Assembly: GCA_016744855.1 (NCBI GenBank)
Contig: JADGDO010000004.1
Coordinates: 184,583 to 248,582 of the forward strand
Direction: 5' to 3'
From: Candidatus Fermentibacteraceae bacterium
GTDB taxonomy: Bacteria > Fermentibacterota > Fermentibacteria > Fermentibacterales > JCC-6
DNA: 64,000 bases
In this document: one piece after another, positions 1 to 5,755 of the stretch
Position numbering within the stretch: the stretch's first letter is position 1
How the letters are laid out: each line of letters begins with the position of its first letter
The notes under the pieces: model-generated
The model's input: the letters and a program-made list of their open reading frames with translations, nothing else
What the model was told of the DNA's origin: nothing
Databases searched by the model: none
Position numbers and translations under genes: made by a program

Positions 1-191
1 TATCCAATAATGGTGCCTGATGATAATCGAATCTTCAATCTGCTATCTACTTACAAATTAGTTCTACTGTACCAAGGCATCTATACTCCTACGAGAAGGA
101 CCCTGCAGTAAACACCCCCAAAATGGCTTGATTATCACGCTGCAAGGGCTTTCCCCAGCTCATGGAGCTTACCAGCCCACAATAGAAATCC

Positions 192-223
192 GTTCCAACT
201 GGAAATCATAAGGGGTACCAAGT
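192..223 (+). repeat. 32-nt dispersed repeat, copy 2
   Basis: The left end is GTTCCAA and the right end GGGGTACCAA, in register with the other 32-nt copies without gaps, while the middle is diverged. It runs directly into the first GTAGAA palindrome. Same orientation as all other copies. Confidence 0.6.
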
Positions 224-340
224 AGAACAACTTCTATTGAGCAGTAGAGCATTTTCTACCAAGGTCAGGAAGAGCCTACTTCGAGGTAAAAAGCCAAATC
301 CAGTAGAATTACTTCTACAATATAGTAGAACTTCCTCTAT
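222..340. repeat. cluster of GTAGAA/TTCTAC palindromes
   Basis: Four imperfect or perfect inverted repeats start at 222, 244, 303 and 325. The best is GTAGAA-TTAC-TTCTAC at 303-318, which is perfect; GTAGA-N6-TCTAC at 244-259 is also perfect over five bases. Within each pair the copies are 22 bp apart, which is about two helical turns. A further arm pair (GTAGAAC, then TTCTAC) lies near 1687-1723, just after another 32-nt repeat. The spacing suggests protein-binding sites, but the binder is unknown. Confidence 0.55.
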
Positions 341-346
341 GATAAT

Positions 347-378
347 GGTTGATAAGCGTACACTACGGGGTGCCAACA
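347..378 (+). repeat. 32-nt dispersed repeat, copy 3
   Basis: The right half CTACGGGGTGCCAA is exact to the consensus; the left half is diverged. It lies between the palindrome cluster and the lipoprotein gene that ends at 423. Confidence 0.6.
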
Positions 379-422
379 TGATGTTTTCTGCGGGTCTGGT
401 GAAATGCGCTCTAAGTTTAACA

Positions 423-902
423 CTAGTGTGAATACTCCGCCGGTATTACCCCAATGGGGATTACCATAGGATTGAATCCAGGAGCAACAGCTTCATCACC
501 CTCATATTCTTCGATTGAAATATCGACAGAGATAGTGTCACCACTCAGACTTATGCTATGTCCGTTATAGCTATCCTCATATGCGGCATTCCTGAAGAAA
601 ACTAGCAACATTCCTTCTTCTGGGAGAAACTCTTCAAGGTGTGGAGTCCATTCATAATAGTAGTTAACCGCATAAAAAACAGAATCTATGTCATCGGCAC
701 TTTCAATCAGATAGAGATAGTCTGATGAAGGTATTTTGGGCGTGATATCAATCTCTCCATCGATACATTCATGTTCAATTATCTCTAACACTTCAAAATC
801 CAGCACTATCTGTCCTGTATAGTGTACTGTTTTTGAATCAGGACCGAAAAGACACCCACAGAATGTTAAAAGAACGATGAGAAGAGTAATTCCAAGTTTC
901 AC
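423..902 (-). CDS. predicted small lipoprotein, unknown function
   Basis: This 159-residue protein begins with a hydrophobic signal sequence followed by LTFCGC, a lipobox-like motif with the likely lipidated cysteine at 15 or 17, so it is probably anchored in the cell envelope. The rest is acidic, rich in Asp, Glu and Tyr, without a family I recognise. Translation starts at a GTG at 902, preceded by a strong AGGAGG. It stands alone on the minus strand, bracketed by two copies of the 32-nt repeat (347-378 and 984-1015), as if it were one unit in a series of small accessory inserts. The reading frame is clearly real; the function is unknown. Confidence 0.75.
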   Translation of the reverse strand: MKLGITLLIVLLTFCGCLFGPDSKTVHYTGQIVLDFEVLEIIEHECIDGEIDITPKIPSSDYLYLIESADDIDSVFYAVNYYYEWTPHLEEFLPEEGMLLVFFRNAAYEDSYNGHSISLSGDTISVDISIEEYEGDEAVAPGFNPMVIPIGVIPAEYSH

Positions 903-983
903 AAGAGCACCTCCTCAGACAATATAGCAATATTGAAGCATTGAAACATTCTTGTATCCTTCTATCTGGAATGAGTTAAAATA

Positions 984-1015
984 GTTCCGAAAGTATCTGC
1001 TACGGGGTGCCAAAG
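984..1015 (+). repeat. 32-nt dispersed repeat, copy 4
   Basis: One of the two best copies. It matches the copy at 1649-1680 at 27 of 32 positions with no gap, and all five differences are transitions. The two copies bracket the toxin-antitoxin pair. Confidence 0.7.
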
Positions 1016-1067
1016 AGGATTCTCGAACCGGTCGATTTGCTGGATTTGTTGTAGTGTGCATACATAA

Positions 1068-1098
1068 CGTTGCAATATGCAACGCTATGGTGTATATT
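1068..1098 (+). promoter_or_regulatory. promoter and palindromic operator of the toxin-antitoxin pair
   Basis: A perfect 17-bp palindrome, CGTTGCA-ATA-TGCAACG, occupies 1068-1084. Inside it, TTGCAA at 1070-1075 can serve as a -35 box, followed after 17 bp by TATATT at 1093-1098 as a -10 box. The operator therefore covers the -35 element, the usual arrangement for autorepression by an antitoxin or by the toxin-antitoxin complex. The binding itself is inferred. Confidence 0.65.
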
Positions 1099-1122
1099 GT
1101 GAGTATGCAAGGGAGGTGGAAT

Positions 1123-1341
1123 ATGGCTACTGCTGTTAGGGTTTCTGACCTGCTTCTCAAGGAAGCTAGGCTTGTTAGTTCCGTTGAAAACAGGTCGGTT
1201 ACCGGCCAGATAGAGTATTGGGCCAAGATAGGTAAGTGCGCTGAAGAGAATCCCGATCTGACTTACAATCTTATTAAGGACATTCTTTTTGGTCTTGAGG
1301 AGCTTGAGCACTGCGAAGTGTCCGAGTACAAGTTTAGCTGA
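1123..1341 (+). CDS. ParD-like antitoxin of a type II toxin-antitoxin pair
   Basis: This 72-residue protein starts MATAVRVSDLL, the typical opening of ParD-like antitoxins: a short DNA-binding N-terminal segment with V-R-V-S, then a helical part (SVTGQIEYWAKIG) and a C-terminal segment that would wrap around the toxin. The chosen ATG at 1123 sits just behind GGGAGGTGG; an in-frame ATG at 1054 lies upstream of the promoter and is therefore not the start. The toxin gene begins six bases after its stop. Autoregulation is suggested by the palindrome over the -35 box. The family call rests on the motif pattern plus the toxin next to it. Confidence 0.8.
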   Translation: MATAVRVSDLLLKEARLVSSVENRSVTGQIEYWAKIGKCAEENPDLTYNLIKDILFGLEELEHCEVSEYKFS

Positions 1342-1347
1342 TCTGTC

Positions 1348-1626
1348 ATGAAAGTGACTCAGACCCGGCTGTTCGCCAAGAAAGTTAAAAGGTTTTCTGT
1401 TCAGGAGAAGACCATTCTTGATGCTGAGATCAGGAAGATCATCACTAATCCATCCATCGGCCAGGAGAAGAGGGGAACACTGAAAGGTGTTTTCATTCAC
1501 AAGTTCAAGATTAATACCATTCAGTTTCTTCTAGCATACCGGTGCGATACGCAGCTTCTCCAATTAATAGTACTCGGTCCTCACGAAAACTACTACAGAG
1601 ACTTGGATAACTACCTAAAGGGGTAG
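1348..1626 (+). CDS. RelE/ParE-family toxin
   Basis: This is a 92-residue basic protein with the layout of RelE/ParE toxins: an N-terminal strand (MKVTQTRLFAKKVKRF), two helices (VQEKTILDAEIRKII), then a beta-sheet with GTLKGVFIHKFK and QFLLAYRC, and a C-terminal ENYYRDLDNYLKG. Family members are ribosome-dependent mRNA nucleases or gyrase poisons; which applies cannot be told from this sequence. It follows the antitoxin with a six-base gap and no clear ribosome binding site of its own, so it is probably translationally coupled. Both genes sit between two nearly identical 32-nt repeats. Confidence 0.85.
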   Translation: MKVTQTRLFAKKVKRFSVQEKTILDAEIRKIITNPSIGQEKRGTLKGVFIHKFKINTIQFLLAYRCDTQLLQLIVLGPHENYYRDLDNYLKG

Positions 1627-1648
1627 ACCGCCTTTCAATCTCAATCTG

Positions 1649-1680
1649 GTTCCAAAAGTGTCCACTACGGGGTACCAAAG
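1649..1680 (+). repeat. 32-nt dispersed repeat, copy 5
   Basis: It begins GTTCCAAAAG and ends CTACGGGGTACCAAAG. Its left and right ends resemble each other as direct half-sites (GTTCCAAAAG versus GGTACCAAAG) about 22 bp apart. It lies just after the toxin gene. Confidence 0.7.
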
Positions 1681-1729
1681 CGAATGGTAGAACTTCTTCC
1701 ACAAAACAGTTGAAATCCTTCTACAGAGG

Positions 1730-1761
1730 GTTCGAAACGTATCCAATATGGGGTGCCAAGT
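1730..1761 (+). repeat. 32-nt dispersed repeat, copy 6
   Basis: It matches the copy at 1649-1680 at 24 of 32 positions without gaps, then runs into a stretch of T bases. Its core TATCCAATATGGGGTGCC also resembles the partial copy at 1-17. Confidence 0.65.
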
Positions 1762-1866
1762 AGATTTTTTTTTACATATAAATCGAACCGTATCCTCTTT
1801 GGGTCTCAGTGCTCCAGATTAGTAAATCTTTCACGATGCTGTGAGGACAGACTGTAGCTTTCTTTG

Positions 1867-2457
1867 TCAGTACCACAGTGCGGTTTTAATCCCTCCCCAT
1901 GTATGTCTATCAAGCTCAAGAGAGTTCCCAAAGGCAGTAACGAATAGCTCATATATGTACCATTGAATATTCCCTCCATTTCCCGGGTAAGCTGCCTGCA
2001 TATGAGCGTAGAATGTGAAACCAATCCAGGTGTCTACGGGAGGAGCTTGAATACTAACATCAATTGGATCTGAGGTGGAGGTGCCCAGGTTCAAATAGGG
2101 ATCAAAGAACAGATACTCTTCTTCATCAGGAAAGTAGTGCATTTGAATATATGCGATACCAACCCCATTCACATAAGCCGCCAGGTCATGTTCGATATGT
2201 ACAAGGAGAGAATCTGTACCGTCTGGAACAAAATACCAGACTTCAGGATCTGACAGCGAACTCATGGTTGCGGTGCAAGAGGTGGGTGACTGATACCCGT
2301 ATATGGTTTCATTTATCCATGCACCACTGTTTGTATTGAATTGCCATTCCTCGCTGAGCCATCCATCGGGAAGCGATTCAAACTGAGTCTCGAATACGGT
2401 GCAGGTATCGGCTAATGCCAATGAACAGAGCAAGAACATTAAAACTAAGAGCTTCAT
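1867..2457 (-). CDS. predicted secreted protein, unknown function
   Basis: The 196-residue protein has a clear signal peptide (MKLLVLMFLLCSLALA, cleavage after residue 16) followed by a mature part rich in aromatic and acidic residues and in Ser/Thr. The opening F-E-S-L-P-D-G-W and the long run of predicted strands recall jelly-roll, concanavalin-like extracellular domains, but this is only an impression. There is no lipobox and no membrane segment, so it should be secreted or periplasmic. It lies alone on the minus strand between repeat copies 6 and 7. Confidence 0.7.
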   Translation of the reverse strand: MKLLVLMFLLCSLALADTCTVFETQFESLPDGWLSEEWQFNTNSGAWINETIYGYQSPTSCTATMSSLSDPEVWYFVPDGTDSLLVHIEHDLAAYVNGVGIAYIQMHYFPDEEEYLFFDPYLNLGTSTSDPIDVSIQAPPVDTWIGFTFYAHMQAAYPGNGGNIQWYIYELFVTAFGNSLELDRHTWGGIKTALWY

Positions 2458-2565
2458 TTTACTACCTCTGAGATATTACTCAACCTACTGTTGATATTAT
2501 GCTTCCTCCTCGATAAGAAATCAACCATCATCATAAGTCAAAGTAAATGGAACTACTTGCAGAAA

Positions 2566-2597
2566 TTTCCGATTGCATTCACTACTAGGTACCAAAA
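2566..2597 (+). repeat. 32-nt dispersed repeat, copy 7
   Basis: The right half CACTACTAGGTACCAAAA and the left TTCCGA align without gaps to the other copies. It is the last copy noticed in the window, about 110 bases before the next gene. Confidence 0.6.
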
Positions 2598-2705
2598 GTA
2601 AGCTATTGAACTGGCTTGTCCGTAAATTATTATTGTTTTAGTATTGTCAATAAGATGAGTGGTTGCTCTACTGTCATGAACACCATTCATGAAGGGGATG
2701 TGGAT

Positions 2706-3128
2706 ATGATTGCGAGAGATTTTCAGAAGATAGTCGTTGTATTGGTCTTTACCGCTCTGATGCTTTTTACCAGCTGTTTTTTGCTTCCGTCAGGTGGTTT
2801 TTACAACGCTCTTACCCTTCGGGGCACGATCCATTCAGCCTCGGATTCAACTATTGTTACAGGGATTCAGGTTACTGTTTATCACCTGGGTAATTCAAGA
2901 GTTGAGTGCACTGTTACTTCTGACAAACTGGGAGAGTTTTACTGCCACTGGTCTAAGCTGACTGACGATAATACAGGTGATTACAGAGAGTGGCTGATCT
3001 CAGTGCGCGACATCGACGGTGACATTAACGGTCTTTATGCAGATCTGGATACTATAGTTGTCGAGGACGATCCCGACGACAACTCTACTACTGAATGGTA
3101 TCTTGACCTGTATCTTGATCTGGAGTGA
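2706..3128 (+). CDS. predicted lipoprotein with a carboxypeptidase-regulatory-like fold
   Basis: The 140-residue product opens with a basic start and hydrophobic core ending in LMLFTSC, a lipobox with the modified cysteine at 24. The mature part reads like a small beta-sandwich of the carboxypeptidase regulatory or transthyretin-like type (LRGTIHS, then GIQVTVYHLG, then TSDKLGEFYCHW), a pattern common in FCB-group envelope proteins. The ATG at 2706 was chosen because AAGGGG lies eight bases ahead and it places the signal sequence at the N-terminus; a TTG at 2616 in the same frame would add 30 residues of non-signal sequence. The function is unknown. Confidence 0.75.
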   Translation: MIARDFQKIVVVLVFTALMLFTSCFLLPSGGFYNALTLRGTIHSASDSTIVTGIQVTVYHLGNSRVECTVTSDKLGEFYCHWSKLTDDNTGDYREWLISVRDIDGDINGLYADLDTIVVEDDPDDNSTTEWYLDLYLDLE

Positions 3129-3333
3129 GATGCCTGATGTTGATTGCCTTCTCCTTTTTGAGAGTCAAGGAGTTGCGTTCAGCAATTTTCAAATGTTCAG
3201 TGTAATATTGAAATTCACTTGCTCCGAATAATTAGGCACTTTGTGGTGTATTCATTTCTGGAACAAGATTTGATTCCCAAGATAGAATTCACAGGAATTG
3301 ACGAGATTACTCTCTAATAAGGGGAGGGAAGTA

Positions 3334-3759
3334 ATGATGTTATTCATTGCTCTTACTATTCTATTGGCCATCTCTGAACCTGAGCTGCTTCCCTTGAATC
3401 AGACTGTACAGCTTAACCCTGACATACTACTGAATGATGATGTTTCAGATCTACTCGATGCTTCAGATCTGGTATTCACTGTAAAAAGTGTTACTAGGGG
3501 AATCTCCATTCTTGGCTGGAGTTCCGAAAAGTATGAGCTTGAAATCGGACAAGAATTAAAGGGAGACCTGCCTGAAGAAACTGTTGCTATATACGCTTTC
3601 CCCTGTGGGATGTATTCCAGACAGTTTTCATCACTCTCGGAAGGTGGTTCTGGTCTGATAGTTTTTGCCACAAGGTCCGATTCCAGTAGTAGTATGGAGG
3701 GGCTACGTTCTTATAAGGGACATTTTAGCGTTTATCTTCATACTCTGAATACAGATTAA
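3334..3759 (+). CDS. predicted secreted protein, unknown function
   Basis: The 141-residue product starts MMLFIALTILLAISEPE, a short signal peptide, behind GGGGAGGGAAG, which fixes the start at 3334 rather than an upstream TTG at 3298. The mature part is strand-rich (DLVFTVKSVTRGIS, KYELEIGQELKG, VAIYAFPCGMYS, GGSGLIVFATR), a layout seen in extracellular beta-barrel modules that begin 'A/S-D-L-V-F-x-V-x-V'. Two cysteines are not expected; only one is seen. It lies alone between a lipoprotein gene and the convergent exporter gene. Confidence 0.65.
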   Translation: MMLFIALTILLAISEPELLPLNQTVQLNPDILLNDDVSDLLDASDLVFTVKSVTRGISILGWSSEKYELEIGQELKGDLPEETVAIYAFPCGMYSRQFSSLSEGGSGLIVFATRSDSSSSMEGLRSYKGHFSVYLHTLNTD

Positions 3760-3798
3760 GAGAACTGCTGTTTCTCCAGAAATCAGAATGTGACACAA

Positions 3799-4704
3799 TT
3801 AACCTTTAGTGAGTTGCTTTTTTCTAAACAATCTTCCATCGGTTACAGCAAGAGAAGCGAAGATAAGCACCATTCCGATAATAACATTCTGGCTCAAACT
3901 TTCACCCAGAACAGCGACTCCCAGGAAAATTGCGTTGACGGGTATTAGGAAAGTTACAAGCAGCAGGTTTGTCGGGCCCGTTAGAGCGAGAGTTTTGAAA
4001 TAAAACACATAAGCCACAGTAGTACTCAGAAGGGTTAAACCGGAGAGAGCGGCAAGAGTCTGCCCACCAATGTGAAGGCTTAGCGGATCTTCAAAAATAA
4101 ATACGAGTGGAATCATCATTACTGCAGCACCGGTAAGTACACCAGTTGCAACCACTAGTGGTTCCATATTTCTGAATCTTCTTCCGTAGATTGCAGAGAA
4201 AGCGTAACACATTGCTGCACAAAGCATTGCAACTTGTCCTATTGATTTAAGTCCCGAAGAGCCGGCGGTATCTAATCCTATGAGAATGCCTACACCTGCC
4301 AGTCCGAGGATTACACCTGTTATCCGCAGGGGTGTCATTCTTTCTTCGGAGGTAAGGAAATGTGCCAAAACTACACTGAAAAGAGGAGCTGATGCATTAA
4401 GGATAGAAGCAATGCTTGTGTTTACATGCTGCTGTCCCCAGATGATAAGGCTGAAAGGAATCAGATTATTAAGAGCTCCCATTACAAAAAAGGCTCTCCA
4501 TGTTTTCCTGCATGAAGGCATTTTTTTTCCTGATGCGTATACGAGTCCCGTAAGTATAATTGCTGAAAATCCGACTCTGATAAGTACAATTGTCAGTGGG
4601 GTAATCTCTCGAAGGGTGAGTTTAATAAAGAAGAACGAGGCTCCCCATAACACGGAAAGCAGTCCTATGTAGATGTATGCCCTAAGAGACATCGACTGAT
4701 TCAT
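3799..4704 (-). CDS. EamA/DMT-superfamily transporter
   Basis: This 301-residue inner-membrane protein shows ten hydrophobic segments arranged as two five-helix EamA repeats. The first repeat begins YIGLLSVLWGASFFFIK, a hallmark of the family, and the second begins near residue 150 (SIGQVAMLCAAMCYAFSAIYG). Members export or import small metabolites such as amino acids or nucleotides by proton exchange; the substrate cannot be read from the sequence. The ATG at 4704 has GGAAGG ahead. It is monocistronic and convergent with the preceding gene. Confidence 0.9.
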   Translation of the reverse strand: MNQSMSLRAYIYIGLLSVLWGASFFFIKLTLREITPLTIVLIRVGFSAIILTGLVYASGKKMPSCRKTWRAFFVMGALNNLIPFSLIIWGQQHVNTSIASILNASAPLFSVVLAHFLTSEERMTPLRITGVILGLAGVGILIGLDTAGSSGLKSIGQVAMLCAAMCYAFSAIYGRRFRNMEPLVVATGVLTGAAVMMIPLVFIFEDPLSLHIGGQTLAALSGLTLLSTTVAYVFYFKTLALTGPTNLLLVTFLIPVNAIFLGVAVLGESLSQNVIIGMVLIFASLAVTDGRLFRKKQLTKG

Positions 4705-4888
4705 TGGTACCTTCCCGTAGCTTTATATGGTAGAGATTCTGAAGGCCGAATATACAGTATATCGGTTAACTGTGATCGGTTTCTGGGTCAGGATAGTGTT
4801 AAGGGATTAGTTTTTATTGGGAGATGCATTTCTGATATCTATTGATGAAGTTATGTTACATCGATGGGGTCTTTCTCTGGAGGGGATA

Positions 4889-5476
4889 ATGACTGACAGT
4901 AATATTGATATATGTACAGGATTGTCTCTTGCTATGCTTGAAGCAAAACACAGTGCAGATGTGTATAATCTTGTTTGCAGTAGCAGAGAGCACCTGAGGG
5001 GTTGGCTTCCCTGGGTGGACGGTGTTGTCTCACTCGAGGACACTTCCGCTTTTATTACAGGTACAATAGAGCAGAATGATAAAGGTAAAGGTTCACAGTA
5101 TCTAATCGAATACTTTGGAAAAGCTGCTGGAGTTATTGGTTTTCAACCGATTGACTGGCGCAAAAGAAATGTTCAGATCGGCTATTGGCTGGGTAAGGAG
5201 TTTACCGGAAAAGGTCTTGTTACCGGTTCAGTTAAGAGAGTTTTAGAAGTCGGATTTCATGAACTGGAGCTGAACAAGATCGAAATAAGATGTGCTACCG
5301 CTAATCTCGCCAGCCGGGCTGTTGCTGAAAGACTCGGTATGGTATATGAAGGAACCCTTCGGGAAGAGGAATGGCTATATGATCACTTTGTGGATCATGC
5401 GGTGTATTCGATACTTCAGAGCGAGTATAAGCCCGGAGTAGAAGTAACCGGAAACCGGAACGAGATTGGGAAATGA
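4889..5476 (+). CDS. GNAT acetyltransferase, RimJ/RimL type
   Basis: The 195-residue protein has the layout of ribosomal-protein N-acetyltransferases of the RimJ/RimL group: HLRGWLPWVD near residue 35, the acetyl-CoA-binding strand-loop in IGYWLGKEFTGKGLVTGSV, and the C-terminal RAVAERLGMVYEGTLREEEW. It would transfer an acetyl group from acetyl-CoA to an N-terminal amine of a protein or to a small molecule; the target is unknown. The start at 4889 follows GGAGGGG by five bases; in-frame upstream starts (TTG 4817, ATG 4853) lack such a site. The stop overlaps the next start by four bases. Confidence 0.88.
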   Translation: MTDSNIDICTGLSLAMLEAKHSADVYNLVCSSREHLRGWLPWVDGVVSLEDTSAFITGTIEQNDKGKGSQYLIEYFGKAAGVIGFQPIDWRKRNVQIGYWLGKEFTGKGLVTGSVKRVLEVGFHELELNKIEIRCATANLASRAVAERLGMVYEGTLREEEWLYDHFVDHAVYSILQSEYKPGVEVTGNRNEIGK

Positions 5477-5721
5477 CAGATAAACACAAACATTCGGAAC
5501 GAGATCGCCTTGCTAGGGAGAGAACTTCTCTTGCTAACGAACGAACTTTTTTATCATACATTCGAACCGGGATCATGCTTTTTGCAACAGGGGCAACTCT
5601 CCTAAAGCTTTTCCCATTGTCCAAGTTGTTTCTTGCTTTGGGAGTTGTAATTATAGCATTCAGTTTCGTAACTTTTGTGCTGGGTCTCTTTCGATACAGA
5701 AAAATGAAAACAAAAATATAG
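5473..5721 (+). CDS. DUF202 (YidH-like) membrane protein
   Basis: The 82-residue protein carries the DUF202 signature LARERTSLANERTFLSYIRT at residues 13-32, followed by two hydrophobic segments (about 35-50 and 52-72) and a basic end. Such proteins sit in the inner membrane; their role is not established. It overlaps the acetyltransferase gene by ATGA and is followed 34 bases later by the P-type ATPase gene, so the three are likely co-transcribed. Confidence 0.9.
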   Translation: MTDKHKHSERDRLARERTSLANERTFLSYIRTGIMLFATGATLLKLFPLSKLFLALGVVIIAFSFVTFVLGLFRYRKMKTKI

Positions 5722-5755
5722 ATTGTGTCTGTGACCAATAATGAATGGATGAAAA

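Larger units (their letters stand above)
1..422. other. gene-free stretch with repeats and palindromes
   Basis: No convincing gene lies here. The stretch holds a partial repeat copy at the very start (1-17), full copies of the 32-nt repeat at 192-223 and 347-378, and a cluster of GTAGAA/TTCTAC palindromes between them. A possible 64-codon frame from a TTG at 237 lies across the palindromes, has no ribosome binding site and no recognisable protein features, so it was not accepted as a gene. Confidence 0.6.

Noticed and set aside
237..431. Possible 64-codon gene from a TTG on the plus strand
   Set aside because: It lies across the palindromes and a 32-nt repeat, has no ribosome binding site and its product has no protein-like features.
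915..1500. Long minus-strand frames opposite the toxin-antitoxin pair
   Set aside because: They are in the antisense of two well-supported genes and have no ribosome binding sites; composition alone keeps them open.
1730..1761. tRNA 3' end (TTCGAAA followed by GGTGCCA)
   Set aside because: The distance from the loop to CCA is too long, and no matching stem or rest of a tRNA is present.
1..2597. CRISPR array made of the 32-nt repeats
   Set aside because: Spacing runs from about 80 to over 800 bases, genes lie between copies, the copies are diverged, and no cas gene is present.
1..2597. Integron attC sites
   Set aside because: The copies lack the GTTRRRY and RYYYAAC boxes and the long inverted structure of attC; only the cassette-like layout is similar.
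4704..4722. Minus-strand copy of the repeat (CTACGGGAAGGTACCAA)
   Set aside because: It needs a two-base insertion and is the ribosome binding region of the exporter gene, so likeness is probably chance.
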